This document shows positions 1-8,399 of a stretch of 64,000 bases of DNA, piece by piece. The stretch covers positions 175,543 to 239,542 of the forward strand of contig NZ_SJZD01000005.1 in NCBI RefSeq assembly GCF_004959765.1. Direction: 5' to 3'. The position numbers and the translations under genes were made by a program. The stretch is from Flavobacterium sp. H122 (GTDB taxonomy: Bacteria; Bacteroidota; Bacteroidia; Flavobacteriales; Flavobacteriaceae). The notes under the pieces were generated by a model. That model ran no database searches. It saw nothing but the letters and a program-made list of their open reading frames with translations, and had not been told where the DNA came from. Numbering within the stretch: position 1 is the stretch's first letter; every line of letters begins with the position of its first letter.

Positions 1-255
1 TCACTTTTTATTTCGTTGGCTTCCATCACCATATTTCTTACTTTTTTTAAAAAAATAATTCATAATGATATATTCTCTCTTTTATCATTCGTCTTATTAC
101 CTTTAATAGCTTCCTATATAATACTGCTTTTTTTAGCAGATGAAGAGGGAAACTACATTTTGCTGTTTATCTGTGCGCTACTATTCCCTGTCTGGGTTTT
201 AATTATTTGGGAATATTATAAATTCAATAAAATAAAAAAGAATTTCGAGAAGTAA
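1..255 (+). CDS. Hypothetical membrane protein, C-terminal part (cut by window edge)
   Basis: The reading frame is open back to the first base of the window, so the true start lies outside; the only internal candidate start is a TTG at 16. What remains has two strongly hydrophobic segments (roughly residues 20-40 and 45-65 counted from that TTG) followed by a short Lys-rich tail (KIKKNFEK), the layout of a small inner-membrane protein with a cytoplasmic basic end. I do not recognise a family. Confidence 0.5.
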   Translation, partial: SLFISLASITIFLTFFKKIIHNDIFSLLSFVLLPLIASYIILLFLADEEGNYILLFICALLFPVWVLIIWEYYKFNKIKKNFEK

Positions 256-351
256 AAAACTACCGTTGCAAGTTGTTTTTGAATATCACAAGTAAAGGAT
301 TACCACTACAGGCAAAACATCAAAACATTTCACGGACAATCTGAATCAACA

Positions 352-1305
352 ATGAAAAAACTGATTTTAATAATTATACTATTCATATTCAAACTGAGTT
401 TTGGACAAACAGAATTTGCAGCTCCATTTGAATTATCAAAAAACAGAAAATTATCAGTCGATGCATTTACAGTTTTCGAAACTAATAAATATCTGGATTT
501 CAAAGAAAAAGACTCATTGGTAGAAATAATAAATGATTCCGTTTACAAAAAAACTGATCTGAACAATTATTTCGGATACAAAAAAAATTGGATTGAAATA
601 GAAAATGAAACCTTTGAAACATATAAACTTGGTGATGAAAAATACAACTATTCTTTTCATGACAACACAATGACCCAAACGTATACGAAATTTGGAAGTT
701 ATGGTGTGAGAAGAGAAATAAAAACAGTTTATAATTTGAAAGGATTTATCATCAATCGGGAGGAGAAAGTATTTGTTGGTGCTAATTATAATGAAACTAG
801 AATAATCATAAACCAATTTGATGATAAAAACAGAGTTTTGAAAATAACTCAAAAAACAGAATATGAAAATAAAAAACAAAATACCGAATCTGTAATAGAT
901 GTTGTTTACAACAAAAACAGCATAAAAATATCAAGTGCTGATGGAACTATTGTCTGCCGGTTTATAAAAGACAAAAACTCAATCGGGTTTATCTCCAAAT
1001 TAAGTCCCAGAGCAACAGCAGATGCTTTTATGTATGCAATCGGCCGGAATCGTCCTGACCAAGCCAAAGAATTCTGCACTGAGAAAATGGCGAAAAAGGT
1101 TCAGGAAATTTCAGATTTAAAAAAACAGATTGTGAGCGTGAGTTTTAAAGAAGGAACTGATAAATATTCACAATACAACGTAAAAATAAATGATATCTGG
1201 GAAATAAAATTTTCTACAAACGAAACAGAAAAATACAAAGTGAATCTAACGATAATCAAACAGCCCAATGGCTGGAAAATTGATGAGTGTAAAATTGAAA
1301 AATAA
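352..1305 (+). CDS. Secreted hypothetical protein, possible NTF2-like C-terminal domain
   Basis: A clear Sec signal peptide (MKKLILIIILFIFKLSFGQ, cleavage likely after the Gly-Gln region) opens a 317-residue protein. The middle part is rich in beta-forming, Asn/Lys-heavy sequence like the RHS/YD-like tracts of Bacteroidota surface proteins. The last 100 residues (from 'SPRATADAFMYAIGRNRP') look like an NTF2/DUF4878-type domain, with a helix for the first third and 'W-E-I-K-F ... W-K-I-D' strands at the end; this is an inference from pattern only. It stands alone, with 31 bases to the next gene on the same strand. Function unknown. Confidence 0.6.
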   Translation: MKKLILIIILFIFKLSFGQTEFAAPFELSKNRKLSVDAFTVFETNKYLDFKEKDSLVEIINDSVYKKTDLNNYFGYKKNWIEIENETFETYKLGDEKYNYSFHDNTMTQTYTKFGSYGVRREIKTVYNLKGFIINREEKVFVGANYNETRIIINQFDDKNRVLKITQKTEYENKKQNTESVIDVVYNKNSIKISSADGTIVCRFIKDKNSIGFISKLSPRATADAFMYAIGRNRPDQAKEFCTEKMAKKVQEISDLKKQIVSVSFKEGTDKYSQYNVKINDIWEIKFSTNETEKYKVNLTIIKQPNGWKIDECKIEK

Positions 1306-1336
1306 CAACCAGCAACAAATAAGCAAAAACTAAATA

Positions 1337-2176
1337 ATGACAAGACTATTTTTAGTTGCATTGGCTTCAATCACTTTACTGGCATCCTGTTCAGCCAACA
1401 AAAAACAATCCGGAGAATTTACAATTGAGAATACTGCCGACACGACTTTTTCAAAACAAAGTGTTTTAAAAATCAAAAGTTTAGACAATGCCGTTTTTGA
1501 TGCTGCAACCTTTACCGGTAATGACAAAATAGAAATTAAGTACCGTTTATTTAAACCAAAAAAACAGAAAAACAATAAAAAATATCCTTTAGTAGTGCTT
1601 TTTCATGGTTCAGGAGCGGTTGGGACAGACAATAAATCGCAGCTTGGAATTTTGGCAAAACTTTTTGCAGTTCCTGACATTCAGGAGAAATACCCTGCTT
1701 ATATACTGGCGCCTCAATTTCCCACCCGCTCTTCTGATTATCAAAAAGACACCAAAAGAAATTTACTTTCGTCAACATCAAGACCATGTCTTACTACAGT
1801 ATTTCAACTTATCGATTCTCTTAAGTCGAATTTGAACATTGACCATAAAAGAATTTATGTCATTGGCTTTTCAATGGGAGGTTCAACCGTTATCAATTCG
1901 TTAGCTGCAAAACCGGAATTATTTGCCGCAGGAATCAGTATTTCGGGGATACCGCAGTTTGACAAAACTCAGGAATTGAAAAACACTCCTATTTGGCTGA
2001 TTCACGGTATAGACGACACCGAAAATCCAATCAACAGTGATGAACAGTTTTACAGGGAGTCCGATAAAAATGTGCTGTTTTGGAAATTAAAAGCCACAGC
2101 ACATGACAATATTTTTACGTCACAGATTCTAGAAGAAACATTGCCGAAATGGTTGTTCGCTCAAAGAAAGAAATAA
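1337..2176 (+). CDS. Alpha/beta hydrolase lipoprotein (dienelactone hydrolase / phospholipase-like)
   Basis: The N-terminus carries a lipobox (LLASC, Cys18), so the enzyme is probably anchored to a membrane facing the periplasm. The alpha/beta-hydrolase fold is visible: 'VVLFHGSGAVG' (oxyanion region near residue 88), the nucleophile elbow G-F-S-M-G-G at residues 177-182 with Ser179, and later 'WLIHGIDD' (acid region) and 'ATAHDNIF' (catalytic His). Length (279) and order match the predicted-peptidase/feruloyl-esterase-like group common in Bacteroidota. Substrate cannot be told from sequence; carboxylic esters or short peptides are possible. Transcribed in the same direction as its neighbours but with separate spacing. 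Confidence 0.8.
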   Translation: MTRLFLVALASITLLASCSANKKQSGEFTIENTADTTFSKQSVLKIKSLDNAVFDAATFTGNDKIEIKYRLFKPKKQKNNKKYPLVVLFHGSGAVGTDNKSQLGILAKLFAVPDIQEKYPAYILAPQFPTRSSDYQKDTKRNLLSSTSRPCLTTVFQLIDSLKSNLNIDHKRIYVIGFSMGGSTVINSLAAKPELFAAGISISGIPQFDKTQELKNTPIWLIHGIDDTENPINSDEQFYRESDKNVLFWKLKATAHDNIFTSQILEETLPKWLFAQRKK

Positions 2177-2401
2177 AACCGATTTGTTTTAGTTTACAAA
2201 TAGCATCGTTTCATTCATTGATTGTCAAATAAAAACGTAAAATTCGAATTACAACTAACCTTATTTTATATTAATCATTTGTTACAAAAGCCTTTTTCCC
2301 TCTTAAATTTTACTTTCGATTCAAATAAACAGAAACCGTAGTAAAAATAAATTACATAATCAAAGTAAATTTCCCACTATTTTTTAACAAGGTTTTATTG
2401 C

Positions 2402-2409
2402 TATATTTG
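2402..2409 (+). promoter_or_regulatory. Bacteroidota -7 box upstream of LytTR gene
   Basis: TATATTTG matches the TAnnTTTG -7 element. Transcription would begin near 2415, so the ATG at 2417 would sit almost on the start site. The ATG at 2468, giving a leader of about 50 bases, is therefore the better start of the LytTR gene. No good TTG -33 element is at the usual 17-20 base distance. Confidence 0.4.
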
Positions 2410-2467
2410 TCTGTCAATGTCCTTTTCACATGCGAAAGCCAGTGGAAATTTCAAAGAAAACTATAAG

Positions 2468-2797
2468 ATGACAGAACAGCAAAATTTCACTTTTATAAAA
2501 TCCGACAAAAAACTGATCAAATTAAATTTTGATGATATCTTATTTGTAAAAGGATTGGGAAATTATGTAGAAATTTTTGTCAGAAATAACAAGAAATACA
2601 TCTATTACAAGACTTTAAAAGAACTCATTGACAAACTGCCTGACGAATTTATGAGAGTCCATAATTCAAATATCGTGAATCTGAAAAATGTGGATTACAT
2701 TGAAGACAATCATCTGATTATTGGCGAAAATAAAATTGTCATAGCAAAAAGCCACAAAGATTGTCTGCTAAAAAGTATAGACAAATTACTGCTCTGA
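2468..2797 (+). CDS. LytTR-family DNA-binding protein (orphan)
   Basis: The protein is essentially a single LytTR DNA-binding domain: 'IKSDKKLIKLNFDDILFVKGLGNYVEIF', then 'KYIYYKTLKEL' and 'FMRVHNSNIVNLKNVDYIED', the beta-strand pattern of this family (AgrA/LytR C-terminal domain). No receiver domain precedes it, and no histidine kinase gene is nearby, so it is an orphan regulator. The frame is open further back to an ATG at 2417, but the 17 extra residues are not LytTR-like and the -7 box sits just upstream, so I start at 2468. Targets are unknown; LytTR proteins usually act as transcription activators binding direct repeats. Confidence 0.85.
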   Translation: MTEQQNFTFIKSDKKLIKLNFDDILFVKGLGNYVEIFVRNNKKYIYYKTLKELIDKLPDEFMRVHNSNIVNLKNVDYIEDNHLIIGENKIVIAKSHKDCLLKSIDKLLL

Positions 2798-2891
2798 ATA
2801 AAGATTCCAACCGATTACATAAAAAACGGAACAAACAGAATAACTTATTTTATTTACTTCATTTTTGTGGGTTGCTTTGTAAAAAAAGATT

Positions 2892-3404
2892 ATGATACAT
2901 TTTTTATTTTACTTAGCAACCATGATATTTATGACAACGGGAAATTTAAACGCACAAAACAAATCATTTGAAAATGACGTAACAACTATTGACGCGCTGA
3001 TAAAAGCCAGTTATGAAGTTGTTTCAGGCGAAAAAGGAGCAAAAAGGCAATGGGAAAGAGACAACAATCTGCACCACCCAAAAGCAGTATATTCATTTTT
3101 TGACAAAGAAAGTAAGGAACAGGTTACTATGACTTTACAGGAATTTCATAAGCTAACCGATGACATGGTCTTTGCAACTGCTTTTTACGAAAAAGAGGTT
3201 AACAGGGAAGTCAGGCTTTTTGGCAATATTGCACACGTTTGGAGTACTTACGAAACAAGATTGGAAAAAAACGGAAAAGTTGCAAGAAGAGGAATAAACA
3301 GTATTCAGCTCATTTTTGAAAGTAATCGTTGGTATATTATTTCCTGGACATTTTGCGGTGAAAGTGACAAAAATTTAATTCCAAGAACATTTGACAGAAG
3401 TTAA
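2892..3404 (+). CDS. Secreted NTF2-like (SnoaL/DUF4440-type) protein
   Basis: A signal peptide (residues 1-22, ending 'TTGNLNAQ') precedes a 148-residue domain that reads as an NTF2-like fold: helical first part ('TTIDALIKASYEVVSG', an insertion with 'ALYSFFDK'-like strand), then 'REVRLFGNIAHVWSTYETRLEKNG' and 'SIQLIFESNRWYIISWTFCGE' strands that are typical of SnoaL/DUF4440 proteins. The family holds enzymes and pure binding proteins, so no reaction is proposed. It lies downstream of the LytTR gene in the same direction with a 94-base gap; whether they are co-transcribed is unclear. Confidence 0.65.
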   Translation: MIHFLFYLATMIFMTTGNLNAQNKSFENDVTTIDALIKASYEVVSGEKGAKRQWERDNNLHHPKAVYSFFDKESKEQVTMTLQEFHKLTDDMVFATAFYEKEVNREVRLFGNIAHVWSTYETRLEKNGKVARRGINSIQLIFESNRWYIISWTFCGESDKNLIPRTFDRS

Positions 3405-3544
3405 AAATCTGTTCAAGCAATAATTTTTACTCAATTGTAAAGTTGATTACAAACTATTTGTTGTGTTTTTTTTAGCAGAAAACAGACTAAAATCAAAACT
3501 TTGAATCATTATAGGTAACTTTAGCATATTACAATGCAATTTCT

Positions 3545-4066
3545 ATGGCAACAGGAAAAATTTTAAGGCTGACAATTTCTCTAATGATTTTAGGCTTCGT
3601 GATTTATTACTTTTATCCGGAAGACAGACTTCCAACCAATATCCAAATTGACAGGCTTGTTGTTAATAAATCGAAAAGACAGATGCATGCCTACGCTAAC
3701 GGGCAACTTGTCAAGACCTATAAAATTTCACTTGGCAAACAGCCGATTGGTGACAAGGAAATTGAAGGAGACAAAAAAACTCCGGAAGGCATTTACTTCA
3801 TCAACGATAAAAACCCGAATAGCGGTTACCATAAAAACTTAGGTATTTCTTATCCTAATAAAGAGGATATTGAAAATGTAAAAAGCCTTGGATTGCCTGC
3901 CGGGGGTGATGTTAAAATACACGGACTTAGAAACGGAGTTGGATTTATAGGCAAATTTCATCGTTGGCACGACTGGACTTTAGGATGTATAGCAGTTACT
4001 GATGAAGAAATTGATGAACTTTATAATGCAGTAAAAATTGATACTCAAATCGAAATCCTGCCTTGA
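3545..4066 (+). CDS. L,D-transpeptidase (YkuD family)
   Basis: One N-terminal membrane anchor (about residues 8-24) leads into a YkuD catalytic domain. The catalytic histidine is in 'KIHGLRN' (His126), and the nucleophile is Cys148 in 'DWTLGCIAVTDEE', close to the family signature HG-x(14-17)-(S/T)xGC(I/V)R-(M/L). At 173 residues it is a minimal, single-domain form like those of the ErfK/YbiS/YcfS/YnhG relatives. It probably makes 3-3 peptidoglycan cross-links or ties proteins to the cell wall in the periplasm. The Arg that normally follows the Cys region is replaced (Cys-Ile-Ala), a common variation in Bacteroidota members. Confidence 0.85.
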   Translation: MATGKILRLTISLMILGFVIYYFYPEDRLPTNIQIDRLVVNKSKRQMHAYANGQLVKTYKISLGKQPIGDKEIEGDKKTPEGIYFINDKNPNSGYHKNLGISYPNKEDIENVKSLGLPAGGDVKIHGLRNGVGFIGKFHRWHDWTLGCIAVTDEEIDELYNAVKIDTQIEILP

Positions 4067-4272
4067 CACAATCATCAGAAAAAAAATATATAACAGAGAC
4101 ACTGTTAACCATTCCAGATTTAAATCGGCAACAAGTATAAAACCATGAAATTTCCAACTTCACGTTTTAAAAAATTCAGCTGCATCAATTTATTAAAAAC
4201 TTGAAAGATTTTGGCTACATTTACACGGTAAATATAGAAACCTAATACTTAAAACTGTCTCATTCAAATAAA

Positions 4273-5094
4273 ATGAAAAACTTAATTAAATTCGCATTTT
4301 TAGGATTATTTATCACTTCATGTTCAACAACTGATGATAATGATCCAAATCATTTTGATGAACCTCTGACAACTAAAATGTTTCCATACATCATTTATCA
4401 CTCTTTATCACCAAGTAGTGAAAATAATTCAAAATTAAATTTTGAATACGACACAAATAAAAGACTCACAAAACAAATTGGAGGAATAATATCGGTTTCA
4501 GAAGCAATAGGTTTTAGTCACGTTTTCACTACCCAATTTTACACTTTGTTAACTTATAATTCCAATAAGGTAACAGTTGAAGAGCTTTCTTCAGGTGAAA
4601 TAAGTCCTCAAAAAAATACCCGATATTTTACCCTAAACACTAAAAATCAAATAATTACCAAAGAAATCCCAAACACTAAGAACTATTTATATAAAAAACT
4701 TACTTTTAAGTATTTAGACAATAAATTATCGGAAATTGAAACCACATTACCAAATATGCCCTACGACCCAACAGATCCATGGGATTATATACTGACATAT
4801 TCAGAAAAATTTTATTACGATTCTAATGGAAATCTGACCAAGACTGAATATTTTGAAAAGCGCAATGGTGTAAATAAAGGAGTGAAAATTATACGGACAT
4901 TCGAAGATTATGACAATTCAACCAATCCTTTCAAAAGACTGCAGTTATTGGATGACTTTTTCTACCGTTCACTTTCTAAAAATAATTTCAGAAAATATAC
5001 AGAAGTACATTATAACAACGATGAAATAACTTCTGAATCAACCAAAACCTGGGGTTTCAATTATGATCTTGACGGAAAAATAATCATAAATTAA
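4273..5094 (+). CDS. Hypothetical lipoprotein
   Basis: A signal peptide with lipobox (FITSC, Cys17) is followed by a short Asp/Asn linker (STTDDNDPN), a typical lipoprotein export signal region in Bacteroidota. The mature part is made of repeated 'Y(D/N)SNGNLTKTEYF / YDTNKRLTKQ / YDLDGKI' motifs, which resemble YD/RHS-type beta repeats spaced along the chain. The protein probably folds as a beta-sheet-rich surface protein. No catalytic motif is visible. It ends at a strong terminator shared with the convergent DUF721 gene. Confidence 0.65.
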   Translation: MKNLIKFAFLGLFITSCSTTDDNDPNHFDEPLTTKMFPYIIYHSLSPSSENNSKLNFEYDTNKRLTKQIGGIISVSEAIGFSHVFTTQFYTLLTYNSNKVTVEELSSGEISPQKNTRYFTLNTKNQIITKEIPNTKNYLYKKLTFKYLDNKLSEIETTLPNMPYDPTDPWDYILTYSEKFYYDSNGNLTKTEYFEKRNGVNKGVKIIRTFEDYDNSTNPFKRLQLLDDFFYRSLSKNNFRKYTEVHYNNDEITSESTKTWGFNYDLDGKIIIN

Positions 5095-5127
5095 AAAAAC
5101 AGATAATTATTATAAAAGCTGTTAAAC

Positions 5128-5174
5128 AAAAAACAAACCTCTTTTAAATCACTTTAAAAGAGGTTTGTTTTTTT
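5128..5174. terminator. Bidirectional rho-independent terminator
   Basis: A perfect 18-bp stem (5131-5148 with 5153-5170) closes a 4-base loop and is flanked by A and T runs on both sides, so it can stop transcription from both convergent genes. Confidence 0.9.
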
Positions 5175-5247
5175 ATTATCAAAATTTATGTTGTTTCTAA
5201 AAAATATTTTTTAGGATATTATAGGCAATAACATTAAACACTTCAAA

Positions 5248-5544
5248 CTACCTCAGCACCACATCTTTTACAATTTCACTGCCAAGCTCTTCATTAATCA
5301 TAGAAATGATTTTTGATTTACCGTAAGTAAGTTCTTCACGCAGTACGGCAGAAGTCAGTTCAACATACAACGTTGACCCTTTCAGAATAACATCCTTAGT
5401 GTAATTGTTCACGCCGTTACCCATCAGGTTTTTCCAGGCATCAGCCACAGAAATCTGGTTCAGGCCTTTTTCCAATTTATTGACCTGAATAATTTGTTTT
5501 AGGATATCCCCTATCGGGCTGTCGTTACTTAGTCGTTTCGCCAT
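5248..5544 (-). CDS. DUF721 family protein (DciA-like)
   Basis: The 98-residue protein has the features of DUF721: 'PIGDILKQIIQVNKLEKGLNQISVADAWKNLMG' with the conserved W-x-x-x-(V/M)-G, then the strand-turn 'LKGSTLYVELTSAVLREEL' and the ending 'IINEELG..IVKDVVLR'. DUF721 includes DciA, which loads the replicative helicase DnaB in bacteria lacking DnaC/DnaI; in Bacteroidota the member is usually one short gene near recF. Here recF is not in the window, so the DnaB-loading role is inferred from family membership only. It overlaps the upstream lipoprotein gene by 20 bases, suggesting coupled translation. Confidence 0.8.
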   Translation of the reverse strand: MAKRLSNDSPIGDILKQIIQVNKLEKGLNQISVADAWKNLMGNGVNNYTKDVILKGSTLYVELTSAVLREELTYGKSKIISMINEELGSEIVKDVVLR

Positions 5545-5947
5545 TTACATCAACTTTTGAGTAGTAATTTTCATTGCCGTTTTCGGCCTCTAAAACCAAT
5601 TCTTTATCTGAAATCTTTACGACTTTATCCTTGTGTTTTCCAAAGGAAGAACTGAACTCCAAATATAATCCGTCTTTATTTTCAACAGTTTGTATCTGTT
5701 CCTGCAGATCATCTGTCAAAAATTTACCGTTAGGCTGCCAGCGTACTTTTTTGTGGAAACCGGTTTTATTTTTAAACTCAAAATAATCGTAGTTTTCATT
5801 TGCCTTATATTCTTTTTCCTCGCCTTCGGCAGTTTCAACTTTCGCAATCTGCCAGTAGCCATTCAAATGATTTAACTCCGAAACTTCTACTTTTTCCACA
5901 CATGAGAAAAAGAATAAACCAAGTAAACTTATCAGTAATCTTTTCAT
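5525..5947 (-). CDS. Lipocalin-like lipoprotein, hypothetical
   Basis: The ATG at 5947 gives an immediate lipoprotein signal (MKRLLISLLGLFFFSC, lipobox FFFSC), whereas the longer frame starting at 5965 adds six residues ahead of it and is less likely. The mature part begins 'LNGYWQIAKVETAEGEEKEY', the G-x-W start of a lipocalin-like barrel, and continues with alternating strands ('YDYFEFKNKTGFHKKVRWQPNGKF', 'GLYLEFSSSFGKHKDKVVKISDKELVLE'). It lies directly upstream of the DUF721 gene and overlaps it, so the two are probably one transcript. Ligand unknown. Confidence 0.65.
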   Translation of the reverse strand: MKRLLISLLGLFFFSCVEKVEVSELNHLNGYWQIAKVETAEGEEKEYKANENYDYFEFKNKTGFHKKVRWQPNGKFLTDDLQEQIQTVENKDGLYLEFSSSFGKHKDKVVKISDKELVLEAENGNENYYSKVDVNGETTK

Positions 5948-5995
5948 GCTGTAAAAATAAAACATTCCGTTAAACCTTTACGAACAATTTTAGTC

Positions 5996-6003
5996 TAAAT
6001 TTG
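5996..6003 (+). promoter_or_regulatory. Bacteroidota -7 box upstream of serine hydrolase
   Basis: TAAATTTG fits TAnnTTTG and sits 20 bases ahead of the ATG at 6023, in the divergent gap between the lipocalin-like gene and the hydrolase. No convincing TTG -33 element was found. Confidence 0.4.
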
Positions 6004-6022
6004 AAATAACCAATCAACAATT

Positions 6023-7081
6023 ATGAAACCTTTGTATTTATTCCTTTTAGCTACTTTGAACCTTGTAAGCTGTTCTTCTGAAGAAGCAACTCAAAATCAG
6101 ACTATGTACTTTCCTCCCAACAATTCTTCAACCTGGGAAACCAAAAGTATATCCAGTCTTGGATGGAATCAGAATGCTTTACAGCCATTGAAAGATTATC
6201 TGACAGAAAAACATTCAAAATCATTCATGATACTTGTGAACGGAAGAATTGTAATGGAAGAATATTTCAACGGGCACACACAAACTACACCATGGTACTG
6301 GGCGAGTGCCGGTAAAACACTTACCTCTGCAGTTACAGGTATAGCACAACAAGAAGGTTTTTTAAATATTAATGATAAAGTTTCAAACTATTTAGGAACA
6401 GGTTGGACCAGTGAAACCTTAAGTCAGGAGAATTTAATTACCTGCAAAAACCTGCTGACCATGACATCGGGTTTGGATGATGAATATAATGCAGACTCAA
6501 CTTTGCCTCAGGATCTGATTTACAAAGCAGATGCCGGTAACCGCTGGGCATATGATAACGTGTATGTACTTTTACAGGATGTAGTTGCAGAAGCGGCGAA
6601 TCAGACTTGGTCGAATTATTTTTCAGCAAAACTAAAGACCCCTATTGGCATGAGTGGCTCGTGGGTGCAAACAGGTGATTTAAGCGTTTATTGGAGTGAC
6701 ACCAGAAGTATGGCACGTTTTGGACTATTGGCTTTAAATAAAGGCAAATGGAATGGAACACAAATCTTAAATGAAAACTTTTTCACAGAAGCAACAAACA
6801 CTTCACAAAACATCAATTTAGCTTATGGCTATTTATGGTGGCTTAATGGAAAAGCAAGCTACCATTTACCTCAAAGCCAGCTGCAGTTAAACGGAAGCAT
6901 TATTCCATCAGGACCAACAGATATGTTTATGGCTTTAGGGAAAAACGATCAGAAAATATATGTTATTCCAAGTAAAAAAATGGTTATTATTAGAATGGGC
7001 GATGCAGCCGATGGAAGCAACATGGCCCTTTCAGATTTTGACGAGGTTTTATGGGAAAAAATAAATGCGCTGATTAATTAG
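6023..7081 (+). CDS. Serine hydrolase lipoprotein, beta-lactamase fold (class C-like)
   Basis: The lipobox (LVSC, near residue 17) marks a lipoprotein. The catalytic domain is of the class C beta-lactamase/D-alanyl-D-alanine carboxypeptidase superfamily (PF00144): the S-x-x-K motif is 'SAGK' inside 'YWASAGKTLTSAVTGIA', followed by 'LLTMTSGLDDEYN' and a Tyr-x-Asn motif 'YDN' in 'RWAYDNVYVLLQDVV', and the C-terminal strand region includes 'AYGYLWWLNGK'. The 352-residue length fits. These proteins are usually esterases or peptidases rather than true antibiotic-inactivating enzymes, so no resistance role is inferred. Stop codon lies inside the following terminator hairpin. Confidence 0.85.
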   Translation: MKPLYLFLLATLNLVSCSSEEATQNQTMYFPPNNSSTWETKSISSLGWNQNALQPLKDYLTEKHSKSFMILVNGRIVMEEYFNGHTQTTPWYWASAGKTLTSAVTGIAQQEGFLNINDKVSNYLGTGWTSETLSQENLITCKNLLTMTSGLDDEYNADSTLPQDLIYKADAGNRWAYDNVYVLLQDVVAEAANQTWSNYFSAKLKTPIGMSGSWVQTGDLSVYWSDTRSMARFGLLALNKGKWNGTQILNENFFTEATNTSQNINLAYGYLWWLNGKASYHLPQSQLQLNGSIIPSGPTDMFMALGKNDQKIYVIPSKKMVIIRMGDAADGSNMALSDFDEVLWEKINALIN

Positions 7082-7088
7082 CGCATTT
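7063..7088. terminator. Bidirectional terminator overlapping the end of the hydrolase gene
   Basis: A 9-bp stem (AAATGCGCT with its complement, loop of 8) spans the stop codon, with T-rich sequence after it; it lies between convergent genes. Confidence 0.75.
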
Positions 7089-7094
7089 TTATTA

Positions 7095-7712
7095 TTAAGA
7101 TTTTATCCAATCAATTATTGCAGGATCATCAGGTTTGATATGTGGACCCAGAACCTGATCTAAATGTCCGTTTTCATTGATTAAGTATTTTTGAAAATTC
7201 CAGTGAACAGAATTATCTTTTAAACCGTTTTGAGATTTTTGTGTTAAAAATTTATATATAGGATGTATATTTTCCCCTTTAACCGAAATTTTGCCCATCA
7301 TAGGAAAAGTCACTCCGTAATTTTTTTTACAAAAAGCCATAATCTGCTCATTTGTACCAGGTTCCTGTTCGCCAAAATCATTTGAAGGAAATCCTACCAC
7401 AACAAATCCTTTCCCTTTGTATTTTTCATACATTGCCTCCAGTTGTTCGTACTGATCAGTAAAACCACATTCAGAAGCTGTATTCACCACCATCACTTTT
7501 TTACCTCTTAATTTAGCAAAATCAAAAGACTTTCCTTGTATATCAGCAGCTTGAAATTGATAAATAGCTTGTCCTTCCAGATTTTTTACAATCGTTATTT
7601 CCTGTTTTTCAATATTGGTACTTTTATTTGATTCATCATTTTTCAAAGTCTCCTCTTGGTTTTTACAGGAAAAAGCAAAGATTGTTAATATTACAAGTAA
7701 ACTTCTTTTCAT
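7095..7712 (-). CDS. Glutathione peroxidase-like lipoprotein
   Basis: A lipobox (FAFSC) predicts membrane anchoring, unusual for this cytosolic/periplasmic family. The conserved thiol-peroxidase core is present: 'VMVVNTASECGFTDQYEQLEAMY' with the peroxidatic Cys in the ECG position (ordinary Cys codon, no selenocysteine), 'VVGFPSNDFGEQEPG' with the conserved Gln and the downstream Asn, and 'VHWNFQKYLIN' with the conserved Trp-Asn-Phe. It lies beside a second, very similar gene at 7839-8399. The two probably arose by tandem duplication, and this copy gained a lipoprotein signal. Physiological reductant is more likely thioredoxin than glutathione. Confidence 0.9.
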   Translation of the reverse strand: MKRSLLVILTIFAFSCKNQEETLKNDESNKSTNIEKQEITIVKNLEGQAIYQFQAADIQGKSFDFAKLRGKKVMVVNTASECGFTDQYEQLEAMYEKYKGKGFVVVGFPSNDFGEQEPGTNEQIMAFCKKNYGVTFPMMGKISVKGENIHPIYKFLTQKSQNGLKDNSVHWNFQKYLINENGHLDQVLGPHIKPDDPAIIDWIKS

Positions 7713-7811
7713 TTTTTAGTCATTTTTGTTTTGGTTACAGCGAAATTAAAAAAAACTTAATACTAACCCTACATTTTTTAATAAAACTTAATGTTTTGTT
7801 AAAATACAAAA

Positions 7812-7832
7812 AAAGCTCTAAAAAAGAGCTTT
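7812..7832 (-). terminator. Terminator after the ccsBA-glutathione peroxidase transcript
   Basis: AAAGCTCT pairs with AGAGCTTT around a 5-base loop, and on the minus strand a T run follows. It separates this operon from the next peroxidase gene downstream. Confidence 0.8.
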
Positions 7833-7838
7833 AAATAG

Positions 7839-8399
7839 TTAAGATTTTATCCAATTTATTATTTCTTCGTCTATTGGTAAAGTTTGTGGTTGTATTACTT
7901 TCACCAAATGACCTTTTTCGTCAATAAGATATTTTTGAAAATTCCACTTTACCTCATTATCCTCTAATCCGTTTTTTGACTTTTGGGTTAAGAACAAATA
8001 CAAAGGATGTACATCTTCATCTTTAACCGAAATTTTTTCCATCATAGGAAATGTTACTCCGTAATTTCTTTGGCAAAAAGTTGCTATTTCATTATTGCTT
8101 CCTGGTTCCTGAGCACCAAAATTATTAGCTGGAAAACCTATAATTACAAAGTTATTATCCTTAAACGTTTCATACAATTCTTCTAATTGTTCATATTGAG
8201 GCGTAAGCCCGCATTCAGAAGCTGTATTGACAATCATGACTTTTTTGCCTTCCAAAGAAGCTAAATCAAAGTCGTTACCGCTTATATCTTTTACTTTAAA
8301 CTGATAGATAGTATTCATTTTAACAGTGTTTATTTTTTTATTTTGTCCAAAAGTTACAACAGACAAAAGCATTACTAAAGTTACAACAATTTTATACAT
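7839..8399 (-). CDS. Glutathione peroxidase-like protein (secreted)
   Basis: A signal peptide (MYKIVVTLVMLLSVVTFGQ) makes this a periplasmic thiol peroxidase. The same signature runs through it as in its neighbour: 'NTASECGLTPQYEQLE' (peroxidatic Cys), 'IGFPANNFGAQEPG' and 'VKWNFQKYLIDEKGH'. Its start overlaps the end of ccsBA by 8 bases, so the two are translationally coupled; a peroxidase next to a cytochrome c assembly gene suggests a shared need for thiol or oxidant handling in the periplasm, which is an inference. The terminator downstream ends this transcript. Confidence 0.9.
   Translation of the reverse strand: MYKIVVTLVMLLSVVTFGQNKKINTVKMNTIYQFKVKDISGNDFDLASLEGKKVMIVNTASECGLTPQYEQLEELYETFKDNNFVIIGFPANNFGAQEPGSNNEIATFCQRNYGVTFPMMEKISVKDEDVHPLYLFLTQKSKNGLEDNEVKWNFQKYLIDEKGHLVKVIQPQTLPIDEEIINWIKS

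Noticed and set aside
2417-2467. Upstream extension of the LytTR frame to the ATG at 2417
   Set aside because: The -7 box ends only 7 bases before this ATG, and the added 17 residues do not look like part of the domain.
7095-8399. Selenocysteine codons in the glutathione peroxidases
   Set aside because: The catalytic position uses an ordinary Cys codon in both genes.
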